Assembly (NCBI RefSeq): GCF_900187325.1
Contig: NZ_FZMZ01000004.1
Coordinates: forward strand, 62,001-126,000
Direction: 5' to 3'
Length of the DNA: 64,000 nt
From: Virgibacillus ndiopensis
GTDB lineage: Bacteria; Bacillota; Bacilli; Bacillales; Amphibacillaceae
Below are positions 1 to 7,376 of the stretch, piece by piece; position 1 is the stretch's first letter; every line of letters starts with the position of its first letter. Both the position numbers and the translations under genes were made by a program. A model generated the notes under the pieces. It did no database searches. It had not been told where the DNA came from and saw nothing but the letters and a program-made list of their open reading frames with translations.

Positions 1-88
1 GGTCAATGTGTTAATTTGTCTTCATTTCCTTCATTTATTGTTTGATGCAGGGAAGAATATTTATTTGCCACTCAGTATGATTGGGCGA

Positions 89-108
89 TGTGAGATGCGC
101 ATCTTACA
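89..108. promoter_or_regulatory. 20-bp near-perfect palindrome
   Basis: An inverted repeat, TGT-n-AGATGC then GCATCT-n-ACA, has only one mismatched pair. It sits 27 bp past the stop of the thioesterase gene. No T-run follows directly, so it fits a protein-binding site or a weak hairpin better than a terminator. Its function is unknown. Confidence 0.4.
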
Positions 109-134
109 GACAACCTTTTTTGGAAGACTTGGAC

Positions 135-524
135 TTAAAGCACGTGCAATTCTAATTCTTTTCTAATTGAGTCAGGAATTGGTTCAGACTTTTCTTTTCG
201 TAGATTATAATTCACATAGGTAACATTTCCTTTTACACATAAGCGCTCATCCTGCCAAATTTCCTCGTATAGCTGTAAACTTGAATTCCCTATTTTTTTC
301 ACCCATGTGTACACGTTTATATTTGTTCCAAAATAAATCTGGTCTACATAATCAACATTCATATTTAGAATAATCATTTTCCAATTAGCAAACGAACTAT
401 CTGGGGTAAATAATTTGAATAGTTTATTCCGTGCTGCCTCGAACCAAACTGGAATGGTTGTATTGTTAATATGACCGACGCCATCAGTTTCTGAAACTCT
501 TGGCTCTATAATCGTTTTATACAT
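135..524 (-). CDS. Hotdog-fold acyl-CoA thioesterase (YbgC/FcbC type)
   Basis: This 129-aa protein has the length of single-domain 4-hydroxybenzoyl-CoA thioesterase-like enzymes. Near residues 11-20 it has the motif ETDGVGHINN, which holds the family's catalytic Asp and the start of the hot-dog helix. It probably hydrolyses a short or aromatic acyl-CoA in the cytoplasm. The start is ATG with AAGGATGA upstream. It lies 42 bp downstream of the iron alcohol dehydrogenase on the same strand, so the two are probably co-transcribed. A thioesterase at the end of a catabolic operon may recycle CoA from a dead-end thioester. The actual substrate cannot be read from the sequence. Confidence 0.75.
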   Translation of the reverse strand: MYKTIIEPRVSETDGVGHINNTTIPVWFEAARNKLFKLFTPDSSFANWKMIILNMNVDYVDQIYFGTNINVYTWVKKIGNSSLQLYEEIWQDERLCVKGNVTYVNYNLRKEKSEPIPDSIRKELELHVL

Positions 525-565
525 TTTCGCTCATCCTTATAAAATTTGATAAATCTACCCAAAGA

Positions 566-1738
566 TTATGAGTTTTGCAATACTCCTTCATATGCATTAG
601 TATATATTTGCTTGATAGAATTTTCATCTAAGGTTTTAGGACTTCTATTGAGTAGCCGTTTTTGTTTTACCCCATTCTTTGTTAAGTTTTCAATATCTTT
701 TGACTGAATATTATAGGCACGTAATGTCGTCGGCAACCCAACATCTTTGATTAAATCTTGTAAACTCCTTACAACCTGCTGAGCAATTTCTCTATCACTT
801 TTTTCGTTTATCGGTAGTGAAAAAGCCTTAGCCACATTTTTCATTTTATCGATACATGCCATCCATACTTGATCGTATACATATGACAAAAGTATTGCAT
901 TAGATTCACCATGTGATAATTTGAATAAACCACCTAGAGGATAAGCTAAGGCATGTACACCTGCAACTCCCGCATTATAAAAACTTAAACCAGCTATTAA
1001 ACTTCCTAATGCCATCTGTTCTCTTGCATGTTTATCATTACCATTCCATACCGCAGTTCGAATATTTTCTACTATTCTTTTCATAGCATCTAGTGCAAGC
1101 GATTCGGTTAAAGGACTTGCATTAACGGATGTATAGGCCTCAATCGCATGTGTTAGTGCATCTATCCCACTTGCTGCTGTTACTTTTGGCGGTAAGGTAT
1201 ACGTTAATGTAGGATCGACGATAGCGTAATCAGCAAGAAGGTATTCATGTGTAATTACATCTTTCGTATTTTCTAGTGAAAAGACCGCTATATCTGTAAC
1301 TTCTGCACCAGTTCCCGCTGTTGACGGTATTAGTACTTTTGGTAACCCTTTATTTAATAACTTTTTTGTACTACTTAAATTTAAATAATCTTCCACTCGT
1401 CCGTCATTGCCAGCTAATACCGCAGCAGCCTTCGCTAAATCCAAAGCACTCCCACCACCAATACCAATTACTAAATCAGGTTGGATTTTGCGAACTTCAT
1501 TAACTACTTGATTACCAATTTTCACAGGAGGTTCAGGTACTACATTTTCTCCTAATTCAACTAGCGCATTTTGTCTTTCCAGTATTTCCAGAACAGGGTC
1601 AATAACCCCAAGACTTTTTAGCATAGGATCTGTTATAATAAAAATCTTTGTTGCTTTTAAATCTTTTAAAATATCTTCCAACTTGGTAAGAGATCCTTCC
1701 CCATGATAGATTTTTTTGGGAGATACAAACTGATCCAT
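566..1738 (-). CDS. Iron-containing (group III) alcohol dehydrogenase
   Basis: A 390-aa NAD(P)-dependent alcohol/aldehyde oxidoreductase. It has the group III signature GIGGGSALDLAKA for nucleotide binding, then PSTAGTGAEVT, then the metal-binding His region (GIDALTHAIEAY, with later GVHALAYPLGG and FKLSHGESNA). A longer frame opens at 1762, but AAGGGG lies 9 nt before the ATG at 1738, so the start at 1738 (MDQFVSPKK) is preferred. DddB of DMSP catabolism and various 3-hydroxypropionate or 4-hydroxybutyrate dehydrogenases belong to this broad family. Beside a semialdehyde dehydrogenase, interconversion of a hydroxyacid and a semialdehyde is plausible but not shown. A hairpin at 1903-1928 separates it from the preceding gene. 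Confidence 0.85.
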   Translation of the reverse strand: MDQFVSPKKIYHGEGSLTKLEDILKDLKATKIFIITDPMLKSLGVIDPVLEILERQNALVELGENVVPEPPVKIGNQVVNEVRKIQPDLVIGIGGGSALDLAKAAAVLAGNDGRVEDYLNLSSTKKLLNKGLPKVLIPSTAGTGAEVTDIAVFSLENTKDVITHEYLLADYAIVDPTLTYTLPPKVTAASGIDALTHAIEAYTSVNASPLTESLALDAMKRIVENIRTAVWNGNDKHAREQMALGSLIAGLSFYNAGVAGVHALAYPLGGLFKLSHGESNAILLSYVYDQVWMACIDKMKNVAKAFSLPINEKSDREIAQQVVRSLQDLIKDVGLPTTLRAYNIQSKDIENLTKNGVKQKRLLNRSPKTLDENSIKQIYTNAYEGVLQNS

Positions 1739-1902
1739 TCTACATAACCCCTTCACAAACAATTTATTCTTCTAATAACATTCGTTACTATACCCTACTC
1801 AATGATCCAATGTTCTAATAATTACCTATATTCTATCAGATATTAGTTTAAAGTTGAAAAGATTAAATAAATACGGAAATAATTTTCGTTGTAAAATTAG
1901 AA

Positions 1903-1928
1903 AGGAAACCTCGTAATGAAGGTTTCCT
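1903..1928 (-). terminator. Hairpin terminator after mmsA
   Basis: AGGAAACCT pairs with AGGTTTCCT (9 bp, 8-nt loop). On the minus strand a T-rich tract follows. It lies 59 bp past the mmsA stop, so the iron alcohol dehydrogenase and thioesterase may be reached only by read-through or by their own promoter. Confidence 0.7.
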
Positions 1929-1986
1929 ATTAACTCCGCTTCTACAAATTGATTATATTATGGAATACAAAATCGATTCACTACTT

Positions 1987-3447
1987 TTATACCCAGCGAG
2001 TAGTAATCACCTTCTGACGAGTATAAAACGCCAATCCATCTTTTCCATTAGCATGCAGATCACCATAGAAGGAATCTTTCCATCCTGAGAATGGGAAAAA
2101 TGCCATTGGGGCTGGTACACCAATGTTCACACCAAGCATGCCTGCATCAATCGTTTCACGAAATTGCCTTACAGCGCCTCCGTCTTTTGTAAAGATACAT
2201 GCACCGTTGGCAAAACGTGATTGATTTGTTAACTCAATTGCTGCATCAAGCCCCCTTACTCTGACAATCGATAGAACAGGCGCAAAAATTTCATCCTGCC
2301 AAATTTTCATTTCAGACGTTACATTATCGAAAATAGTAGGCCCTATAAAATACCCTTGACGCTCTTGATCACTATCAAATCGTCCATCACGTATCAGTTT
2401 TGCCCCTTCCTTTTCACCGGTTTCGATATAGCGAAGTGTACGTTCTTTATGATTTTCACGGATAACCGGACCCAAGAAGACACTTTCGTCCAAACCATTA
2501 CCTATTTTTATATCATTCGCTTTTTGTTTAAGTAATGCGATAAATTCATCTGCAATGGAATCTTCAACCACTACCACAGAAGCTGCCATACAACGCTCTC
2601 CTGCAGAACCAAATGCAGCATTTACAATTTGCGTTGTTGCATTGTCTAAGTTGGCATCACGTAAAACGATCGAATGGTTTTTTGCCCCAGAGAGTGCTTG
2701 AACTCGTTTTAAATTGTCTGTACCTCTTTTGTAAACATACTCAGCTACTGGCTGTGAGCCTACAAAAGAAATGGCGGCAACTTTTTTATGATCCAGCAAC
2801 CCATTCACAACATCATGTGCACCATGAACAATGTTAAATACACCTTTTGGCAATCCTGCTTCCTCTAGTAATTCAGCCAATCGATTTGCAAGTAAAGGTG
2901 TCCTTTCTGACGGTTTCAATACGAACGTATTACCGGTTGCGATAGCGATTGGAAACATCCAGCATGGAACCATCATCGGAAAGTTGAAGGGTGTAATTCC
3001 ACCAACAACACCAATTGGATAGCGATATACACCTGATTCCAGACCATCAGCAATGGATGGTAGCTGTTCCCCCATCATTAAGGAAGGTGCTCCAGCAGCG
3101 AATTCAACGTTTTCAATACCTCGTTGAACCTCCCCCTTTGCTTCCTTAATACTTTTTCCATTTTCAACCGTTACAATTTCAGCTAGCTCATCCGAATTAT
3201 CGACGAGTAATTGTTGATACTTAAATAAAATACGTGTACGTTTGGGAACGGGTACCTCCTTCCACGCTTGGAAAGCTTCTGCAGCTACTTCCACCGCGTT
3301 GTCCACATCATCAGCAGAGGAAATAGGGACATGAGCAATTACCTCTCCAGTTGCTGGATTATAAACTTCTGTTGTTTTATCAGATTTTGCCTCAATCCAT
3401 TTTCCATTTACATAGTTTTTCAACGTTGCTATTTTTATTTGTGTCAT
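1987..3447 (-). CDS. mmsA: CoA-acylating (methyl)malonate-semialdehyde dehydrogenase
   Basis: A 486-aa aldehyde dehydrogenase of the MmsA/IolA subfamily. These enzymes convert malonate semialdehyde or methylmalonate semialdehyde with NAD and CoA into acetyl-CoA or propionyl-CoA plus CO2. The N-terminus [10 protein letters not shown], the block [20 protein letters not shown], the catalytic Cys in [11 protein letters not shown] and the C-terminal [11 protein letters not shown] are typical. The start is ATG after GGGAGG. It lies downstream of the symporter and a short membrane ORF in the operon preceded by the SAM riboswitch, with none of the inositol genes that usually accompany iolA. That context suggests a semialdehyde released by the monooxygenase, not inositol breakdown. 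DddC of DMSP catabolism is a member of the same family. Confidence 0.93.
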   Translation of the reverse strand: MTQIKIATLKNYVNGKWIEAKSDKTTEVYNPATGEVIAHVPISSADDVDNAVEVAAEAFQAWKEVPVPKRTRILFKYQQLLVDNSDELAEIVTVENGKSIKEAKGEVQRGIENVEFAAGAPSLMMGEQLPSIADGLESGVYRYPIGVVGGITPFNFPMMVPCWMFPIAIATGNTFVLKPSERTPLLANRLAELLEEAGLPKGVFNIVHGAHDVVNGLLDHKKVAAISFVGSQPVAEYVYKRGTDNLKRVQALSGAKNHSIVLRDANLDNATTQIVNAAFGSAGERCMAASVVVVEDSIADEFIALLKQKANDIKIGNGLDESVFLGPVIRENHKERTLRYIETGEKEGAKLIRDGRFDSDQERQGYFIGPTIFDNVTSEMKIWQDEIFAPVLSIVRVRGLDAAIELTNQSRFANGACIFTKDGGAVRQFRETIDAGMLGVNIGVPAPMAFFPFSGWKDSFYGDLHANGKDGLAFYTRQKVITTRWV

Positions 3448-3513
3448 AATAAAACCTCCCTGCAGAAAATCATCTACTACACTATCATTCTAGCTAGCTT
3501 CCTTGTTTTCCTT

Positions 3514-3597
3514 TTATTTTGTAAAATACCATTTCCAAAGTGAGAATCCTATGATTACTAGAAATGTTATAAATCCATATAGCCATACGGAAAGCAT
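3514..3597 (-). CDS. 27-aa single-span membrane peptide (symporter accessory candidate)
   Basis: A short ORF in the 180-bp gap between symporter and mmsA encodes MLSVWLYGFITFLVIIGFSL followed by WKWYFTK. It is one transmembrane helix with a positively charged, aromatic C-terminal end. The frame is open upstream to GTTGAAATTTTT, so initiation at a non-standard codon behind GGAAAGGATGAG is possible; the first ATG (3597) has only a weak ribosome site. Tiny membrane peptides beside SSS and NSS symporters are known accessory subunits. Assignment to such a role rests on position and composition only. Confidence 0.5.
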   Translation of the reverse strand: MLSVWLYGFITFLVIIGFSLWKWYFTK

Positions 3598-3629
3598 CGG
3601 ATTAACAAAAATTTCAACTCATCCTTTCC

Positions 3630-5141
3630 TTAATTTGCTTTTGTATACCCTTCCTCAACCATTACCTTTTTCACAGTTTGTGGTTCTTTAAAAATTCGTG
3701 CCAGGATAACAATCGTGGCGATACCGATAAAGGTTGCAACTGCACCTGCTGACATTGTGCTTGGGATAATTCCTCCAAAATAGAGGATTAGATAGGAAAG
3801 CAAACCGACAACCATCGATAGTTCTGCAGCCCTTGCAGAAGCTTTTTTCTTTCCATAAACAGCATAGAGAATTGGTCCCATTGTTCCTGCAGCTATACCT
3901 GAAATACCAATCCACATAACATCCCCCATATAAGCTGGTGGCTTTAACACAATTAGAAAGGCTGCCATGCCAACCAATGGGACTGCCATTCGGCTGATTT
4001 GAAGGGCAATTTTCTGTGCCTTTTGATCATTAACATTGATAATCCGTTTTTTGACTAAGACTTTTAGAAAAATATCATTAGCGAATACGGTCGAGATTGA
4101 AACGAATAAACCATCTGTCGTTGACATAGCAGCAGCGAGTATAACTACTCCAAGAATCGCTACGATAATCGCAGGAAACGCCCAAGTCGCATATTCCATT
4201 AAGGCTAGGTCAGCAGCAACAACATTATCACCGAGTGCGGCTCTGCTGTACAAGCCCCCAAATAGAATAACAAGGGAGCATATAGCGGCAATGACATACG
4301 TCAAAATCATCTTCCCAAGATCCTTTTCACTTTTTAACCCAAGTACTTTGTTGAATAAATGAGGAGCAGATGCAAATGCCCATTGAATAATAATAGCACC
4401 AGTTACAACACCTATGGAATAAAAATGGGTCGAATCAGGATTAAATACTTTTACCAAATTAACGTCCTGATTGGCCAAATTCTGGGTAATGGCAGTAAAT
4501 GTTGCAGTAATACTCCCGTCCCAGAACAATACAATTCCAGAAACAAAAATAAATATACCCGCGATGCCCATCATAACAGCTTGAACGGCATCTGTGTAAA
4601 TATCAGCAAACGCCCCACCGGCAAAAACATATACGATTACGATTGCTGCAATAAATATCAATCCACCTGTATATGACATACCAAGCAGATATTCAAATAT
4701 ACGTGCCCCCGCTACAAACTGTCCCGCAATATAAAATATATTAAAAAGCAAAATCAAACCTGTTCCGACTCGTAAAATATCACTGTTGTAAAAGTCACCA
4801 AGCCAATCCGGTAATGAAAGCGATTTTTGTCCTGTATTCAATCTTCTTACGCGCTTGGCTACCATTAATACACCAATTGGCCCTCCACCAATGATTGCCA
4901 AAAACAGCCAAAGATTTGAAAAACCCCAATCATGAGACCAACCTGGATAGCCAAGAAATGTAGCAGCACTTAAATATGTTGCGGCAAAGGATAGACCGAG
5001 TACATATGGTCCGAGACTTCCACCGCCAATAGCAAAATCACTGACATTTTTCGTTTTTTTGGCACTGATGTAACCAAGTGCAAACATGACAACTAGAAAT
5101 ATAGCAAAACCTATCCATGTATAGAGTGTAACTGTACTCAT
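3630..5141 (-). CDS. Sodium:solute symporter (SSS family)
   Basis: A 503-aa integral membrane protein with about 13 predicted hydrophobic segments. The N-terminal block SAKKTKNVSDFAIGGGSLG followed by GLSFAATYLSAATFLGYPG is characteristic of the SSS family (PanF, ActP, MctP-like). It should import a small carboxylate or similar solute with Na+. It starts 60 bp after the monooxygenase stop and precedes mmsA, in the operon led by the SAM riboswitch. It is therefore the likely uptake system for the compound broken down by that operon. The substrate cannot be deduced from sequence alone. Confidence 0.88.
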   Translation of the reverse strand: MSTVTLYTWIGFAIFLVVMFALGYISAKKTKNVSDFAIGGGSLGPYVLGLSFAATYLSAATFLGYPGWSHDWGFSNLWLFLAIIGGGPIGVLMVAKRVRRLNTGQKSLSLPDWLGDFYNSDILRVGTGLILLFNIFYIAGQFVAGARIFEYLLGMSYTGGLIFIAAIVIVYVFAGGAFADIYTDAVQAVMMGIAGIFIFVSGIVLFWDGSITATFTAITQNLANQDVNLVKVFNPDSTHFYSIGVVTGAIIIQWAFASAPHLFNKVLGLKSEKDLGKMILTYVIAAICSLVILFGGLYSRAALGDNVVAADLALMEYATWAFPAIIVAILGVVILAAAMSTTDGLFVSISTVFANDIFLKVLVKKRIINVNDQKAQKIALQISRMAVPLVGMAAFLIVLKPPAYMGDVMWIGISGIAAGTMGPILYAVYGKKKASARAAELSMVVGLLSYLILYFGGIIPSTMSAGAVATFIGIATIVILARIFKEPQTVKKVMVEEGYTKAN

Positions 5142-5200
5142 TTCTGTCTCCTTTCACGTAATGTTGAAAATATTGAAGGGAAAGATTTAATCTCCCCTTC

Positions 5201-6574
5201 TTATTGGGTTTGAGTAATACCAAGCTTTTTCGCAGGATGATTAGCAGGTAGGTGCACATGTCCTTTTCCAAACATATTTTCCCGTAATGTTTTTCCCTCA
5301 TATTCTTGCCGATAAATCCCGCGATTCTGTAGTTCTGGCACGACATGATCAACAAATTCTAGAAACGTTCCTGGTGAATACGTTTGAGCAATGTTAAACC
5401 CATCCACATCCCCCTCTATAGCCCATTCTTCAATTTTATCTGCAATTTGTTCTGGCGTTCCGATAAATTTCACAGTTCCATTGCCAAGACCATGATTTTT
5501 TACAGCTTCCCGTAATGTCCATTTTTTATTTGGATCTTTTGCATACATATCCAAATTTCCCTGAACCGCATCTGTTTCCATATCTTCAATGTACTGGTCC
5601 GGATCATATTTGGAAAAGTCAATTCCGGTATGGCCGGACAATAAAGAAGCCGTGCCTTCATAGCTGACATGATCGGTCAAATCTTCATACTTTGCGTACG
5701 CTTCCTCCTCCGTTGATCCGATTATCGGCAGAATCATTGGGAAGATACGTACATCTTCTGAATTTCTACCCTGCAGCTTCGTCCGTCTCCGTATATCCGC
5801 GCTATATTCCTTCAATGCATCTAGGGAGTGATTTTTCGTAAAAACAGCTTCAGCATGTTTGGCAGCGAAATCTCTACCTTTTGGAGAAGCCCCTGCCTGA
5901 AACAATACTGGTGTACGCTGAGGTGACGGTTCAACCAAATGCGGTCCTGGAACATGAAAGAACTCACCTTCATGGTTGATCAAATGAACCTTCATCGGGT
6001 CTGCAAAAGTGTCACGATCCTTATCATAAACAACAGCCCCATTTTCCCAGCTATGCTCCCATAGCTTATAAACGACTTCCAAAAATTCATCAGCACGGTC
6101 GTACCTGAGTTCTTTTGGAAGACGGCTAGATAGCCCAAGATTGACTGCTTCACTTTCCAAATAGGACGTTACTACATTCCATGCAACCCTTCCTCCTGTT
6201 ATATGGTCAAGTGTTGACAGCTGACGTGCTAATGCATAGGGTTGTGCGTATGTAGCAGATATTGTCGGTGCAAACCCCAGATATTCAGTTGCCGCCGCCA
6301 TAGCAGAAATCGGAATTAGTGGATCATGGGCCGGTAACTGCACAGCGCCCTTTGCAGCTGCATGATGACTATCTTCATAAACACTGTACGTTCCTAATAC
6401 ATCAGCAATAAACATTGCATCAAATTTCCCCCGCTCGAGAATTTGTGCTGCTTCCACCCAATAAGCTAAACTGTTGTGTGTCGTACCTTGATCCTTGTCA
6501 TGCTTCCACAATCCAGTTGAGTGCGGAGAAGGCGAATTTTGAATAAAACCATTTAAATGAATTTGTTTAACCAT
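5201..6574 (-). CDS. FMNH2-dependent monooxygenase, NtaA/SnaA/DszA/DmoA family
   Basis: A 457-aa luciferase-like (LLM) flavin monooxygenase with the features of the NtaA/SnaA/DszA branch: ERGKFDAMFIADVLG near residue 50, STLDHITGGRVAWNVVTSYL near 140, EPSPQRTPVLFQAGASPKGR near 235 and the terminal block VDGFNIAQTYSPGT. This branch contains dimethylsulfide monooxygenase (DmoA), dibenzothiophene-sulfone monooxygenase (DszA) and nitrilotriacetate monooxygenase. The enzymes need reduced FMN from a partner reductase; one is encoded at 12279-12845, but co-operation is inference. The start is ATG with AGAGGTT upstream. It is the first gene downstream of a SAM-I riboswitch, which strongly implies a role in sulfur acquisition, probably C-S bond cleavage. 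Confidence 0.9.
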   Translation of the reverse strand: MVKQIHLNGFIQNSPSPHSTGLWKHDKDQGTTHNSLAYWVEAAQILERGKFDAMFIADVLGTYSVYEDSHHAAAKGAVQLPAHDPLIPISAMAAATEYLGFAPTISATYAQPYALARQLSTLDHITGGRVAWNVVTSYLESEAVNLGLSSRLPKELRYDRADEFLEVVYKLWEHSWENGAVVYDKDRDTFADPMKVHLINHEGEFFHVPGPHLVEPSPQRTPVLFQAGASPKGRDFAAKHAEAVFTKNHSLDALKEYSADIRRRTKLQGRNSEDVRIFPMILPIIGSTEEEAYAKYEDLTDHVSYEGTASLLSGHTGIDFSKYDPDQYIEDMETDAVQGNLDMYAKDPNKKWTLREAVKNHGLGNGTVKFIGTPEQIADKIEEWAIEGDVDGFNIAQTYSPGTFLEFVDHVVPELQNRGIYRQEYEGKTLRENMFGKGHVHLPANHPAKKLGITQTQ

Positions 6575-6604
6575 AAATCTTAACCTCTTTTCCCAAAAAT
6601 TTGC

Positions 6605-6631
6605 GGGACAGGGGGTCAGTCCCTTTGTCCC
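6605..6631. repeat. GGGACA palindromic repeat, copy 1 (in a leader)
   Basis: A 27-nt imperfect palindrome, GGGACA...TGTCCC with a GGGGTCAGTCCC core. This copy lies inside the 5' leader of the monooxygenase mRNA, between riboswitch and start. On the minus strand it is followed by ATTTTT, so it could act as a weak second terminator. Confidence 0.85.
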
Positions 6632-6750
6632 AATAAAATGAAACAGTTTGCTTCCTATCCTCCCCTTCCGTAAAATTAATCTATTCCAATTTGTTTACTT
6701 GGTTTTTACATAGTAAATCCCACAAATATTACTATTAGCGGAATTTAAAA

Positions 6751-6775
6751 AACCTCTCCCGATGAGGAAGAGGTT
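6751..6775 (-). terminator. Riboswitch terminator hairpin
   Basis: On the minus strand AACCTCTTCC pairs with GGGAGAGGTT around a TCATC loop and is followed by a run of T. CTCATC in the apical part can instead pair with GATGAG at the 3' edge of the aptamer (6795-6800), the expected antiterminator arrangement of S-box leaders. Confidence 0.9.
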
Positions 6776-6794
6776 TTTATTCAATACACATCAT

Positions 6795-6895
6795 CTCATC
6801 TTTCAAGCAATTGCTTGCTGGAATTAGCACCTTGTTACAAGTAACGGTTGCTGTGGGATCACAGGACCAGATTCCTCCCCCAACTCTTGATAAGG
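6795..6895 (-). promoter_or_regulatory. SAM-I (S-box) riboswitch
   Basis: Read on the minus strand, the order of conserved blocks is CTTATCAAGAG, GGAGG, a CTGGTCC-TGTGA-CCC stretch, CAGCAACC, AAGGTGCTAATTCCAGCAA and AAGATGAGA. These are the hallmark positions of the SAM-I aptamer, with P1 formed by CTTATC and GATGAG. A terminator follows at 6751-6775, so high SAM should stop transcription before the monooxygenase operon. The known family normally controls methionine, cysteine and sulfur assimilation genes. Confidence 0.96.
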
Positions 6896-6923
6896 AAATA
6901 TTCAATTTTTAAGAATTGTACAT

Positions 6924-6952
6924 ATCATAACGGAGGCACAAAAAACTGTCAA
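6924..6952 (-). promoter_or_regulatory. Vegetative promoter of the S-box leader
   Basis: Minus strand TTGACA (6947-6952), 17-nt spacer, TATGAT (6924-6929). It lies about 30 nt upstream of the riboswitch aptamer. Confidence 0.85.
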
Positions 6953-6981
6953 GTGTCAATTTTACATTTTTTCAAACAGTT

Positions 6982-7045
6982 GGGACGGGGGGTCAGTCCC
7001 CTTGTCACAATTGGTGGCGGGACGAAGGGACTGACCCCTTGTCAC
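6982..7045. repeat. GGGACA palindromic repeat, copies 2 and 3 (inverted pair)
   Basis: Two copies, at about 6982-7008 and 7019-7045, lie in opposite orientation with 10 nt between them. Both end in GTCAC instead of GTCCC. They sit upstream of the S-box promoter. Confidence 0.8.
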
Positions 7046-7093
7046 AGAATAATTTTTTCCAATTAGGAAATCATATGAGCAAAATATAGAAAG

Positions 7094-7357
7094 TTGGTGT
7101 ATCCTATTTTTAAGTATTACATAAAACAATTTCGAAAAATAAACAAATTTATATACTGGGATTTCGGTGATAAGGCAAAATTTATCGCTATAACAAATTT
7201 ACTAATGTATGCATTGGCGGTTTCATTCCCATCGAATAAGGTCACAGAATCACTTTTCTTTCTGTTCTTTTTAACTTCATTGTCCTATTTTAGTTATTTA
7301 ATAATTAAACTAGTATTATCAAAAATAGTTCTAAAGTTAAATAATAAACGCGGTTGA
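7094..7357 (+). CDS. Small hypothetical membrane protein
   Basis: An 87-aa frame starting at TTG (7094) or GTG (7097) with two hydrophobic segments (around AITNLLMYALAVSF and LFFLFFLTSLSYFSYLII) and a Lys/Asn-rich end. The ribosome site is weak. It converges on the BCCT gene, and its stop lies inside a perfect hairpin shared by both, which argues that it is a real transcription unit. No family was recognised. Confidence 0.45.
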   Translation: MVYPIFKYYIKQFRKINKFIYWDFGDKAKFIAITNLLMYALAVSFPSNKVTESLFFLFFLTSLSYFSYLIIKLVLSKIVLKLNNKRG

Positions 7358-7376
7358 TAAAACATCAACCGCGTTT
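7346..7376. terminator. Bidirectional hairpin spanning two convergent stops
   Basis: AAACGCGGTTGAT pairs perfectly with ATCAACCGCGTTT (13 bp, 5-nt loop). The stop codons of the 87-aa ORF (7355-7357) and of the BCCT gene (7365-7367) both lie within it. Confidence 0.8.

Noticed and set aside
5038-5355. 105-aa minus-strand frame across the symporter start
   Set aside because: It overlaps two well-supported genes (monooxygenase end and symporter start) in another frame and has no ribosome site.
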